This document shows positions 47,355-57,386 of a DNA stretch of 64,000 bases, piece by piece. The stretch is from NCBI RefSeq assembly GCF_031010195.1, contig NZ_JAUAMC010000005.1, positions 248,001 through 312,000 of the forward strand, in the 5' to 3' direction. Numbering within the stretch: position 1 is the stretch's first letter; each line of letters opens with the position of its first letter. Under the pieces are notes generated by a model, which saw nothing but the letters and a program-made list of their open reading frames with translations, was not told where the DNA came from and made no database searches. The DNA comes from Halomonas sp. SpR8. GTDB taxonomy: Bacteria > Pseudomonadota > Gammaproteobacteria > Pseudomonadales > Halomonadaceae. Made by a program: the position numbers and the translations under genes.

Positions 47355-48161
47355 CTAGCCATTAAAAAACATGAACTCCTGATGTAGTGACTCAATAATG
47401 TCGAAGTGATCACAGCCTGCTCGACTAGATAGCCCTACTTCTACTCCTGAGGCCTGCGCTAATACTTTCATTGCTTCGCCTTGGGTGCGGAAAGCTGGAG
47501 GGTCAAGCTCACCATGCACCAACTGTAATGGCGGCAGCCCCTGCAATGCCTGGCACAATGGGCTAAGATGCTCAGCTTGCTCGGCATCCAACCCCAGTGG
47601 AGCATCAATGTAAGTGCCTACTAGAGGCCGAAGGTCATAAATACCGCTGGCCAGTAAAAGTGACTCGATGTCACATAATGCTGTCTTTCCCAAACAGCTC
47701 ATTAGTGCTAACTGAGCCCCGGCACTGTGGCCACCTAAATGAATACGGCCACTTAACCCGTAACCACTCGCTTTCCGGCGCAAGACATCTACCCCCTGCT
47801 GGCAAGAAGCCACCATCGTCTCAATGGAAGCTTCCGGTGCCAGCGGGTAATCCAAAGATGCAAAAGCCCACCCCTGTTTCAACCAATGAAGTGCCATAAA
47901 GTCCGTCGCCGAGGCAGTTAACTCCTGCCAATAACCACCATGTAGAAATGCCATGAGGGGCCAGGGCCCTTCTCCTTCCGGGAGAAAAAGATTAACTCCC
48001 TCTGATGGCGCCGAACCATAAGCAAGTCGTTCAGGCGAATGGGATGTTCTTAATTGCTCACCCAATCTTGCTTGACGAGCAAGCGTTGCTTCATGATTTC
48101 GCGCCCAACGACTTGGGGAATAAGCGTGTTCACGCGCTGCAAACTCCGCATCGCGTAACAT
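47355..48161 (-). CDS. Alpha/beta hydrolase, probable kynurenine formamidase
   Basis: A 268-residue hydrolase. FLHGGYWQ is the oxyanion-hole motif of the eukaryote-type arylformamidases; nucleophile in LGGHSAGAQLAL, acid in VHGELDPPAF, and histidine in AGCDHFDIIE complete a triad. Placed one base after kynU and before kynA, it would hydrolyse N-formylkynurenine. The usual bacterial enzyme, KynB, is an unrelated metal-dependent fold and is not in the cluster. Confidence 0.82.
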   Translation of the reverse strand: MLRDAEFAAREHAYSPSRWARNHEATLARQARLGEQLRTSHSPERLAYGSAPSEGVNLFLPEGEGPWPLMAFLHGGYWQELTASATDFMALHWLKQGWAFASLDYPLAPEASIETMVASCQQGVDVLRRKASGYGLSGRIHLGGHSAGAQLALMSCLGKTALCDIESLLLASGIYDLRPLVGTYIDAPLGLDAEQAEHLSPLCQALQGLPPLQLVHGELDPPAFRTQGEAMKVLAQASGVEVGLSSRAGCDHFDIIESLHQEFMFFNG

Positions 48162-48162
48162 C

Positions 48163-49395
48163 TCAGGTCACCTCTGAGCGAGTCTGGAAACGAGCTTCCA
48201 AGTATTCGCGATTTTCTATCACCTCCCGGAAGTGTTGGGCTGCCTGCCATACATCCTCATAGCTAAGATAAAGAGGTGTGAAACCAAAACGCATTAGCCC
48301 AGGCTCCCGATAGTCACCTATCACGCCACGTTCAATCAGTGCCTGCACAATGGCATAACCATGCTTGCGATGAGTAAATGCTACTTGGCTGCCACGCTCC
48401 GCCTGAGGCAGAGTAATGTCCTCAATACCCTCAGATTTCAGCAAGTCAGCCAGACAGTCGCGGAACAGCTCACTCAGCGCTAGACTTTTTTCTCTTAACG
48501 CGACCATATCCACTTCCTGCCAAAGCCGCAGAGTGGCTTCCAAGGGAGCATAAATCAGCGCCGAATGAGTGCCCGTGCGAAAACGAGTGATGCCGGAAGC
48601 GGGAGCGTAGTCGCAGTTGAAAGCAAAGGGAGTTGCATGACCATGCCAGCCCGAAAGCGGCTGCCAACCTTTGTCCTGATAATCTTTATGCACATAAAGA
48701 AATGCGGGTGCCCCGGGGCCACCGTTGAGGTATTTATAGGTACAACCGACCGCATAGCGGGCGCCGCAATCATGCAGATTCACCGGAAGTGCGCCAGCAG
48801 AGTGCGCCAGATCCCAAACCACCTCTGCACCCTGCGCATGTACCAGGGCAGTCGTCTCAGACATATCCCGTAGTCGCCCAGTGCGGTAATTAACTTGGCT
48901 TAACACGACAGCGGCCACGTCATCACTGAGATGGTCAGCTAGCACTGCCCCTTCTGGAAGTACTCGATGCTCAAATCCTGCAAAGCGGCACAGCCCTTGA
49001 GCGATGTAACCATCAGTGGGAAAGTTGCCGCCTTCGCTCAAAATGACTGAGCGCGAACGGCCTTGCGATTCAGTGATATAGCCTAAAAGTTTAAAAATAT
49101 TAAGTGTGATGTTATCGGTGACGATCACCTCGCCAGCGCCAGCACCTACCAGCGGCGCCAGAAGATCCCCCAGGCGCTCAGGTGCATCAAACCAACCTTG
49201 GTTCCATCCCTTAATCAGTTCATCTCGCCATTGATCACGCGTTGCGTCAAGGGCATCTCGAGCAACCAAAGGTTGAGCCCCTAGGGAGTTACCATCCAGG
49301 TAAAGCACCCCTTTGGGCAAAGCAAAGCGAGCCTTAAATGCCGCTAGTGGGTCGCGGCAATCCAGGTCGTTCACGCGTTTAAGAGTCGAAGTCAT
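48163..49395 (-). CDS. kynU: Kynureninase
   Basis: A 410-residue PLP enzyme splitting kynurenine into anthranilate and alanine. YLDGNSLGAQP near the start, DNITLNIFKLLGY, and the PLP lysine in GCTYKYLNGGPGAPAFLYVH are intact. First gene of the kynU-formamidase-kynA-permease cluster; divergent from the Lrp-type regulator. Confidence 0.95.
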   Translation of the reverse strand: MTSTLKRVNDLDCRDPLAAFKARFALPKGVLYLDGNSLGAQPLVARDALDATRDQWRDELIKGWNQGWFDAPERLGDLLAPLVGAGAGEVIVTDNITLNIFKLLGYITESQGRSRSVILSEGGNFPTDGYIAQGLCRFAGFEHRVLPEGAVLADHLSDDVAAVVLSQVNYRTGRLRDMSETTALVHAQGAEVVWDLAHSAGALPVNLHDCGARYAVGCTYKYLNGGPGAPAFLYVHKDYQDKGWQPLSGWHGHATPFAFNCDYAPASGITRFRTGTHSALIYAPLEATLRLWQEVDMVALREKSLALSELFRDCLADLLKSEGIEDITLPQAERGSQVAFTHRKHGYAIVQALIERGVIGDYREPGLMRFGFTPLYLSYEDVWQAAQHFREVIENREYLEARFQTRSEVT

Positions 49396-49491
49396 AGCGG
49401 CCTCTAGTTAGTCTTATAATGAACCTACTTGTGATTTTAGAAGGGATAGCGCGGGAAAAACTTGCGTTATTAATCGAAAAAGGGGCATTTT

Positions 49492-49508
49492 ATGCAAATA
49501 GTTTGCAT
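49492..49508. promoter_or_regulatory. Perfect 17-bp inverted repeat, probable Lrp-type operator
   Basis: ATGCAAA-TAG-TTTGCAT lies 19 bases before the Lrp/AsnC start and about 97 bases before kynU. Position and symmetry fit autoregulation and control of kynU, but binding is inferred. Confidence 0.5.
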
Positions 49509-49527
49509 ATAAGGGCCATATTTAAAG

Positions 49528-50022
49528 ATGGAACCACTTGACCGCTTTGACCGTTGGATTCTTCATGCGCTGCAGCGAGATGCTCGCCTAACATTGGCTG
49601 CCCTTGCGGAGACAGTAAGCTTATCGCCAAGCCAGTGCTCTCGACGTATCGCTCGACTGGAAGAAAGTGGTGTCATCCAAGGCCATGCCCTGAGCCTCGA
49701 CCCAGAGGCATTAGGCCTCAAGGTCACTGCTTTTATTTCTCTCTCGATTGACAAAGGGCGTTTGATCTCGCCGAAAGATGCCGTAGCAGCTTTGCTATCC
49801 CGAGATGAAGTGGTTGACTGCTACGCAGTTACCGGCAGCTATGACTTCATTCTGAAGGTAGTCGTCGCAGACCTCGCCGAGCTATCTCATTTCCTTTCCT
49901 CCACCGTCAGTCCGATAAAAGGAATCCGGGATATTGCGAGCCAGATAGCCATGAATAGCTTAAAGGTGGGAGGGCCTCTCAAGGTGAGTCCTTGCCCCCC
50001 CACCAGTGAATGCCATATATAG
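49528..50022 (+). CDS. Lrp/AsnC family regulator of the kynurenine cluster
   Basis: A 164-residue regulator: winged helix-turn-helix (about residues 8-60, LAETVSLSPSQCSRRIARLE) and RAM ligand domain (about 70-150, CYAVTGSYDFILKVVV). Divergent from kynU, like KynR of Pseudomonas aeruginosa, which answers to kynurenine. The same role is inferred here. Confidence 0.88.
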   Translation: MEPLDRFDRWILHALQRDARLTLAALAETVSLSPSQCSRRIARLEESGVIQGHALSLDPEALGLKVTAFISLSIDKGRLISPKDAVAALLSRDEVVDCYAVTGSYDFILKVVVADLAELSHFLSSTVSPIKGIRDIASQIAMNSLKVGGPLKVSPCPPTSECHI

Positions 50023-50027
50023 CTTAT

Positions 50028-50126
50028 CTATAGCAGCGCTAACGTCAGCCACAGTAGCCAAGCTAGCAACACTAATGTTCCAAGACTTGCTAACAGGTAA
50101 GGCAGCAGCGCTCGGAAAATACGCAT
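50028..50126 (-). CDS. Candidate 32-residue single-helix membrane protein
   Basis: Not recognised. The ORF encodes MRIFRALLPYLLASLGTLVL and a further 12 hydrophobic residues; almost all of it is one membrane helix with two positive charges at the N-terminus. GGAG lies nine bases before the ATG. It sits in the gap after the Lrp gene, convergent with it. Bases 50127-50284 beyond it hold nothing recognised. Composition fits a real small protein, but conservation is untested. Confidence 0.4.
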   Translation of the reverse strand: MRIFRALLPYLLASLGTLVLLAWLLWLTLALL

Positions 50127-50284
50127 GAGAGACACTCCAGTCATGTCCCATCTTCAGGGCTTTCATCGCCTCTTGACCCAGCCATTCACCCTTTGGGTAC
50201 TCCTGCACCAAGCCCACCACGGAAACCGCCCACCAGCAACCGTGCTAGGTCCGACGTTGGAGCCTGTTCAGGCATGGCAGGATA

Positions 50285-50310
50285 ATAAAAGCCCAAGCTG
50301 ACGCCTGGGC
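50285..50310 (-). terminator. Terminator after pobA
   Basis: An 8-bp stem GCCCAGGC/GCTTGGGC (one G-T pair) with 4-base loop, then TTTTA on the minus strand, 30 bases after the pobA stop. Confidence 0.75.
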
Positions 50311-50339
50311 AAGGAGGATAAATGCAGAAGAGGTAGGCG

Positions 50340-51628
<1,289 letters not shown>

Positions 51629-51685
51629 ATTATTGGACATTTAGCACTTTATTACCCCACCTTAGTCGTATAGGAGAAGCAGGTG

Positions 51686-52588
51686 ATGCCAGCCTCATCG
51701 GCAACGTCCGTTCCGGTCTTTAAGCTGTATGGCGAGACGCAGCACTGGCCCACGCCCGACTTGCTCCACTGCGAGTCCATCCCCGAGCGCAGCCAGCTAC
51801 ATGACTGGCGTATCCGGCCGCACCGCCACGCTGATCTCGTGCATATTCTGTTTATTTCTCACGGTAGCGTTGAGCTGGAACTGGAGGGAACAGGCCATCA
51901 GCTTCAGAGCCCCAGCGCTATCGTTGTGCCCGCAATGGCTATTCACGGCTTTCTCTTTTCACCGGATGTGGAAGGACACATTATCACCCTGGCCAAACCG
52001 CTGGCCGACCACTTACATGCACTCATGGGTGAGAGCAGTACGCTAAAAAAAGCCGACTTCTATCCGCTGCTCCAGCCAAACCAGACCGACAAAATTGCCA
52101 CGCTGGTGGCCCAGATCGACCAGGAGTACCGCCAACCGGCCCCCGGACGCAACCGCCTACTCGAAGCACTTATCCAAGCCTTGGTGGTAGAGCTATCGCG
52201 TCTTTATGCTTATACAGGCAGCACGGCAAAACGCTATGGTCCCCGCCAAAGTGACAAAGGACGACAGCATTTAGAACACTATCAAGCGTTAATTGAAGCG
52301 CAATATCGCGAGCAGCCGAGTATTGAAAAGTTAGCCGAACAGATTGGGGTGAGTAGCGCGCACCTGAACCTGCTCTGCCGCCAACTCGCCGGGCGCAGCG
52401 CCCTGCAGTTGCTACACGAACGCCTGCTGCTAGAAGCCAAGCGCCAGCTCACCTATACCAATATGACCATTGGCCAGGTCTCCGACAGCTTAGGCTTCTC
52501 TGAACCGGCTTACTTCACGCGCTTTTTTAAGCGTAATACAGCGCTTTCGCCGCGGGATTTCCGGCTTCGGCAGTCACAAAGGAGTTAA
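51686..52588 (+). CDS. pobR: AraC family regulator, PobR type
   Basis: A 300-residue regulator: N-terminal cupin sensing domain (HRHADLVHILFISHGSVELE) and C-terminal AraC double helix-turn-helix (about residues 205-298: SIEKLAEQIGVSSAHLNLLC, then IGQVSDSLGFSEPAYFTRFF). Divergent from pobA, as for the AraC-type PobR of pseudomonads, which activates pobA with 4-hydroxybenzoate. ATG at 51686 follows a GTG at 51683; either is possible. Confidence 0.88.
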   Translation: MPASSATSVPVFKLYGETQHWPTPDLLHCESIPERSQLHDWRIRPHRHADLVHILFISHGSVELELEGTGHQLQSPSAIVVPAMAIHGFLFSPDVEGHIITLAKPLADHLHALMGESSTLKKADFYPLLQPNQTDKIATLVAQIDQEYRQPAPGRNRLLEALIQALVVELSRLYAYTGSTAKRYGPRQSDKGRQHLEHYQALIEAQYREQPSIEKLAEQIGVSSAHLNLLCRQLAGRSALQLLHERLLLEAKRQLTYTNMTIGQVSDSLGFSEPAYFTRFFKRNTALSPRDFRLRQSQRS

Positions 52589-52594
52589 CCCCGC

Positions 52595-53884
52595 TTAGAG
52601 TAAAAAGAAAGTCGATAGTATCGGGAAGAGAATTAACAGCGCCAGTCGTATTAAGTCAGACACCACAAAGGGAGCTACCCCTTTAAAAATCTCCCCCAGC
52701 CCGACATGCGGCGCCATCGCTTTAATCACGAACACATTCATCCCCACCGGCGGGGTCATCAGCCCCAGCTCAACAGTCAGTACGGTCAAAATACCGAACC
52801 ATACCGGGTCGATACCCATGGCCTGAATAATCGGGTACACCACCGGCACGGTGATTACCAGCATGGCGATGGAGTCCATAAACATACCCAGCACAAAGTA
52901 GAGCGCCAAGATGCACAGCACTACGACGATGGGCGTTAGATCCATACCGTAGAGCAGGTCAGTGATGGAGAACGAAATGCGCGACACCGAGATGAAATAC
53001 CCCAGCGTTTCTGCCCCTACCAGCATAAAGAACACTACCGCGGAAAGCGCCAATGTCTCTTGTACGCTGTGCCATAACTGGGCACCGCGCATGCCTTTTA
53101 CCAGAGCATAGAGCAGCGTGGCGAATGCACCGACACTGGCCCCCTCGGTGGGTGTAAAGGCACCAAAATAGATACCTAAAATCATCACCAGGAAAACGCC
53201 AAAGAACGGCACTAAACCGGTCAGCGAGAGCAGCTTCTCTTTCCAGGCAGTGGGTTCGCCCGCTACCGCCAGGGAGGGGCGTAGATACATCACCACGGTA
53301 ATGGTCAGGGAGTACATTACCAGCCCTAGCAGGCCGGGAATCAGCCCCGCCATAAACATATCGCCAACGGACTGTTCCGTAAGAATGGCGTAGATAAGCA
53401 GCGCGATACTGGGCGGGATCATAATGCCCAGCGTGCCGCCAGCAGCCAGCGCGCCGGTGGCTAAACCACGGTTGTAGCCGTAACGCTCCATCTCGGGTAA
53501 CGCCACACGGGTCATGGTGCTCGCCGTTGCTAAAGAAGAACCGGAGATAGCGGAGAAAATACCGCAAGAGCCCACCGCCGCAATTGCCAGGCCGCCCTTC
53601 CAGCCACCGCAAATAATACGGGTAGAATCAAACAGCTTACCGGCCATCCCCGAGTGGGCAGCCAGTACGCCCATTAAAATAAACATGGGCACGGCGCTGA
53701 AGCTGTAGTTAGAGAGCACTTCGACAGGAACGGTTTTTAACTGGGCAACCGCCGCATCCCAGCTAATGATTTGGGCGAATCCCACTACACCAACGATCAG
53801 CATCGTCAGCGCTACTGGCACACGCAGAATCATCAGTACCAATAAAAGCCCTAGCCCCATGGCACCAATCGCTTCACTCCCCAT
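52595..53884 (-). CDS. TRAP large permease (DctM), aromatic acid island
   Basis: A 429-residue permease with about twelve helices. VPMFILMGVLAAHSGMAG, SAISGSSLATASTMTRVALP, GTLGIMIPPSIALLIYAIL and LMTPPVGMNVFVIKAMAPH are DctM motifs. ATG at 53884 follows GAGGAGG and overlaps dctQ by 11 bases. The operon ends six bases from the convergent pobR stop. Confidence 0.92.
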   Translation of the reverse strand: MGSEAIGAMGLGLLLVLMILRVPVALTMLIVGVVGFAQIISWDAAVAQLKTVPVEVLSNYSFSAVPMFILMGVLAAHSGMAGKLFDSTRIICGGWKGGLAIAAVGSCGIFSAISGSSLATASTMTRVALPEMERYGYNRGLATGALAAGGTLGIMIPPSIALLIYAILTEQSVGDMFMAGLIPGLLGLVMYSLTITVVMYLRPSLAVAGEPTAWKEKLLSLTGLVPFFGVFLVMILGIYFGAFTPTEGASVGAFATLLYALVKGMRGAQLWHSVQETLALSAVVFFMLVGAETLGYFISVSRISFSITDLLYGMDLTPIVVVLCILALYFVLGMFMDSIAMLVITVPVVYPIIQAMGIDPVWFGILTVLTVELGLMTPPVGMNVFVIKAMAPHVGLGEIFKGVAPFVVSDLIRLALLILFPILSTFFLL

Positions 53885-54401
53885 GAGCCGCCTCCTCACC
53901 CGCCGCATAAATCATGCCTAGCAAGGCGTGAATAAAGCTGCGTATCCCCAATAGCAAACTAAGCACCGCTGCCAATCGATAAATCGGCCCCATGGGCAAT
54001 CGCAGGTCTTGGGTTATTTCCCCGTGCCGCGTAGCGGCAGCAGCAGAATCCAGTAACCCCACAAACAGGATTAGCCCCAGCGCCATAAAACCGAGCAAAA
54101 AGACGCCTTGCACGCGATTTTTGATTGCTTGTGGTAAGCGATGTGAGAACGCTTCCACCACCACTTGGCTTTTTTCGACATTAGCCGCCATCGCTGCTAA
54201 TAGCGCGAACAGCATCAAATAGCTAACCAACTCCACGCTCCCCGATACGCGCAGCGCAATCGCGCCCTCCGTCAACCGGGAAAGGTAGCGTGTGCTGACA
54301 TCAGCAATGGTAACCGCCAGCAGGCCAATCAAAGCGACCCCGGCCACCAAGCGACAAATAAGGGCCAGCCAGTGGCTGGCCCGGTAAAGAGTAGACTGCA
54401 T
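53874..54401 (-). CDS. TRAP small permease (DctQ), aromatic acid island
   Basis: A 175-residue subunit with four hydrophobic helices. VSTRYLSRLTEGAIALRVSG and AAMAANVEKSQVVVEAFSHR occupy the DctQ signature region. Translationally linked to dctM by overlap; 12 bases behind dctP. Confidence 0.88.
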   Translation of the reverse strand: MQSTLYRASHWLALICRLVAGVALIGLLAVTIADVSTRYLSRLTEGAIALRVSGSVELVSYLMLFALLAAMAANVEKSQVVVEAFSHRLPQAIKNRVQGVFLLGFMALGLILFVGLLDSAAAATRHGEITQDLRLPMGPIYRLAAVLSLLLGIRSFIHALLGMIYAAGEEAAHGE

Positions 54402-54413
54402 GACACATTACCC

Positions 54414-55439
54414 CTATTGGGTGCTGCAAGACTCACTGGCTGCCAACGCCGCCTGATAGACATCGCGCGCTTGATCCAAACCGCGCTCTTCCAACTGCGT
54501 CAGGTAGTTTTCGATGCCTGTTTCAAGCGGTTCCTGCCAGTCTGGATGCGCCAGCGGATTTTCGATTTCACGAATGGTATGGCCAGCGTCGGCCGCCTCT
54601 TGCTTGCCTTCTACGTCGAGCCGATCAAACACCGCACCGGCGTTTTCAGCCCATTTCATACCGGAGTTATTATCGATCACCGCCTGCTGCTCGGGGGTCA
54701 GGCTGTCATAGCTACGCTGATTCATGGTGGCCACAAAGATCAACGTGTAGAACGGCACTTCGGTGTGATAGTTGACGAGTTCGTTGATACGGAAGCCTTT
54801 TAGGCCTTCCCAGGGGAAACTCAGGCCATCAATAACGCCGCGCTGCATAGAGGTATAAATATCGGGCGCTGGCATACCCACCGGGCTTGCGCCCATATTT
54901 TCCAGCATTTCACCCGCGACCGCAGTGGGACGACGAATGCGCAGCCCTTCGAGATCAGCAGGCGTTTGCACATCGGTGTCGATGGTATGAATACCGCCAG
55001 GCCCGGTGGTGAACATAAACAGCGGGCGTGTATCTTCGTATTCGCTGTCCAAATGGCCATCATCAAAAAGCGTTTGTAGTACGCAAGCACCTTGCGTTGC
55101 CGTGCCCGCTACCCCGGGGAGTTCAACGATCTGTGAGAGCGGGAACCGGCCTGCCGTATACCCCTGCGCAGTGGCACCAATATCGGCAATGCCGTTGGCG
55201 GCTGCCTCATAAATAGAATCTGGTTTGGCTAAGGTACCGGCGGGAAACATTTGAATGGTTAGATCGCCATTGGACTCTTCGGCAATGGTATCGGCCCATG
55301 CTTGCAAAACATCTTGATTAACGCCGGAAGGGCCAGGCCAAAAGTGGGCCATACGCAGGGTGGTCTCTGCCTGTGCAGAGCTAACGGCCAAGCCAGCAAT
55401 TGCCGCTGCCAAAATGCATTGGGATAGGGACATTTTCAT
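54414..55439 (-). CDS. TRAP binding protein DctP, aromatic acid island copy 1
   Basis: A 341-residue periplasmic protein, signal peptide ending in AQA. Mature TTLRMAHFWPGPSGVNQDVL; ligand region EMLENMGASPVGMPAPDIYT and RGVIDGLSFPWEGLKGFRIN. Clearly paralogous to the protein at 57.4-58.4 kb. First gene of dctPQM, next to pobA, so an aromatic acid such as 4-hydroxybenzoate is the likely ligand; this is inference. Confidence 0.9.
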   Translation of the reverse strand: MKMSLSQCILAAAIAGLAVSSAQAETTLRMAHFWPGPSGVNQDVLQAWADTIAEESNGDLTIQMFPAGTLAKPDSIYEAAANGIADIGATAQGYTAGRFPLSQIVELPGVAGTATQGACVLQTLFDDGHLDSEYEDTRPLFMFTTGPGGIHTIDTDVQTPADLEGLRIRRPTAVAGEMLENMGASPVGMPAPDIYTSMQRGVIDGLSFPWEGLKGFRINELVNYHTEVPFYTLIFVATMNQRSYDSLTPEQQAVIDNNSGMKWAENAGAVFDRLDVEGKQEAADAGHTIREIENPLAHPDWQEPLETGIENYLTQLEERGLDQARDVYQAALAASESCSTQ

Positions 55440-55728
55440 GGGAGCCTCCGGGACTTTCTTGGATTATTTCAAGTTCGCATAGCGAATACTAGTTCGCTTT
55501 AAGCCATCACATTAGTCCACTACGAGGCGTAGAGCTAATCGACATTCGTCTATGCTCAGGTATAGCAACGCGTCGTTCTAGCCGAGTGCTTAGAGTCTCC
55601 AGTGCTGCTGGCTAGAAGGCTTGCTATAAAAGGTACAATGGCATTATATAATTGGACTTTTCCAATATTCGCTCGCCACTATGGTCGAAGTAGCGACCAG
55701 TAGCGCACTTAACGATCGCCTGAAGTAC
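55440..55728. other. Intergenic region without a gene
   Basis: No supported gene between dctP (copy 1) and the terminator of the mdlC operon. Bases 55651-55666 hold an imperfect inverted repeat ATTGGA-4-TCCAAT, beside AT-rich sequence that could be the dctPQM promoter. Its first part, ATTGGAC, also occurs at 51632 before pobA. Confidence 0.5.
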
Positions 55729-55765
55729 CAAAAAAAAGCCACCTTCAAACACACCAAGGCGGCTT
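55729..55765 (-). terminator. Intrinsic terminator after aldehyde dehydrogenase
   Basis: A 10-bp stem on the minus strand (AAGCCGCCTT with AAGGTGGCTT, one G-T pair), 10-base loop, then a T-run. About 118 bases after the dehydrogenase stop. Another 8-bp perfect hairpin (GCTCGGTA/TACCGAGC, 55794-55817) lies between. Confidence 0.8.
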
Positions 55766-55883
55766 CAGTGTGAAAAATACGATTACCTTGTCAGCTCGGT
55801 ATACTTCTCTACCGAGCAAGTCGCCCCACCATAAGGATTTCTTATTGACGTCGCTTTCTTACCAGACATCCTGCTTACACTAG

Positions 55884-57335
55884 CTAAATGGGGTAATGGC
55901 GCGGGCCCAGCTGCATGGTCATCCAGCGCAGGTCGGTGAACTCCTCAATTCCGGCTTTACCGCCAAAGCGCCCATAGCCACTCGACTTAACGCCGCCAAA
56001 CGGCATTTGTGGCTCGTCGTGCACGGTGGGGGCGTTGATATGGCATATACCCGACTCAATGCGCTGGGCAAACTGCATCGCGCGGGCGGTGTCGCGGCTG
56101 AATACGGCGGCCGAAAGGCCATATTCGCTATCGTTCGCCACGCGCAGGGCTTCTTCTTCATCCTTGACGCGCATCATTGCGACTACCGGGCCGAACGACT
56201 CTTCGCCATACAGACGCATTGCCTGGGTAACCCCATCCACCACGGTGGGCTGCATGACGACGCCTTCGGCCTTACCACCACAGGCTAGGCGAGCGCCATG
56301 CTGCTGGGCGTCGTCAAGCAGGGCGTTAAGCTTTTCACCCGATTCGCGATTGATCAGCGTGCCCAGCGCATTGCCTTCGCCGCGGGGATCACCCGCGCGT
56401 AGCGTTTGTGCCTTGCGGGCCAGCTTTTCGACGAAGGCGTCGGCGACCGCATCCACCACAATCAGTCGCTCGGTGGACATACAGATCTGGCCCTGGTTGA
56501 AGAAGGCGCCAAAGGCGGCGGCCTCAACGGCGGCGTCCAGGTCGGCATCGTCAAGCACCACGAACGGCGCCTTGCCGCCCAGCTCCAGTAAGACCGGCTT
56601 AAGATGACGCGCCGCTTTTTCGGCAATGATGCGCCCCACTTGGGTAGAGCCGGTGAAGTTGATACGCCGTACGGCTTGATGCTCGATCAGCGCCTCGACG
56701 ACCTCGGCGGCCTGTGGCGGCGCATTGGTCACCACGTTCACGATGCCATCGCCCAGGCCAGCCTCAATCAGCACCTCCCCGATCAGATGATGCGTGGCGG
56801 GGCACTGTTCCGAGGCCTTCAGAATCACCGTGTTGCCACACGCCAGCGGCGTGGCAATGGCACGGGTGCCGAGAATAATCGGCGCGTTCCAGGGGGCAAT
56901 CCCCACCACTACGCCACAGGGTACCCGCACGCCCATCGCCAAACTGCCGGGCACGTTAGAGGGTATTACCTCGCCGCCTACCTGGGTGGTCAGCGACGCC
57001 GCTTCGCGCAGAATGCTGGCGGCGACCATGACGTTAAAGCCTGCCCAGCCTGGCGTAGCGCCGGTTTCATCGACCATGCGTTCGATAAAGTCGGCTTGCC
57101 GCGCTTCCATGACCTCTGCTGCTTTGAGCAACTTGGCGCGCTTTTCGCCGGGGCCGGTCGCAGACCAAGCCGGGAAGGCACGGGCTGCAGCCTCGGCGGC
57201 GGCCTGAGCATCGCTAGCAGATGCCGCCGCGGCCTGGGTGACGACATCACCGGTAAGCGGGTTGGTGTGCTTGAAGGTGGCGGACTCATGAGCTGAGCGT
57301 GGATGGCCACCTATAAGCAGATCGAGAGTGTTCAT
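55884..57335 (-). CDS. Aromatic aldehyde dehydrogenase (benzaldehyde/vanillin type)
   Basis: A 483-residue NAD(P)-dependent enzyme. Glutamate in LLELGGKAPFVVLDDADLDA and catalytic cysteine in FNQGQICMSTERLIV are intact; the C-terminal INAPTVHDEPQMPFGGVKSS is typical of vanillin and salicylaldehyde dehydrogenases. Third in mdlC-dctP2-aldh, so it should oxidise the (hydroxy)benzaldehyde made by the decarboxylase to (hydroxy)benzoate. Confidence 0.9.
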   Translation of the reverse strand: MNTLDLLIGGHPRSAHESATFKHTNPLTGDVVTQAAAASASDAQAAAEAAARAFPAWSATGPGEKRAKLLKAAEVMEARQADFIERMVDETGATPGWAGFNVMVAASILREAASLTTQVGGEVIPSNVPGSLAMGVRVPCGVVVGIAPWNAPIILGTRAIATPLACGNTVILKASEQCPATHHLIGEVLIEAGLGDGIVNVVTNAPPQAAEVVEALIEHQAVRRINFTGSTQVGRIIAEKAARHLKPVLLELGGKAPFVVLDDADLDAAVEAAAFGAFFNQGQICMSTERLIVVDAVADAFVEKLARKAQTLRAGDPRGEGNALGTLINRESGEKLNALLDDAQQHGARLACGGKAEGVVMQPTVVDGVTQAMRLYGEESFGPVVAMMRVKDEEEALRVANDSEYGLSAAVFSRDTARAMQFAQRIESGICHINAPTVHDEPQMPFGGVKSSGYGRFGGKAGIEEFTDLRWMTMQLGPRHYPI

Positions 57336-57386
57336 GGCGTATTCCTATAATGTAAATGGTAAGGCTGACCACCGTTGCGCCAATAC

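Noticed and set aside
55783..55869. 28-codon minus-strand ORF starting MSGKKATSIRNPYGG
   Set aside because: The purine stretch AGCAGG directly touches the ATG, leaving no spacing for a ribosome-binding site, and it overlaps a perfect hairpin in the 3' leader of the terminator.
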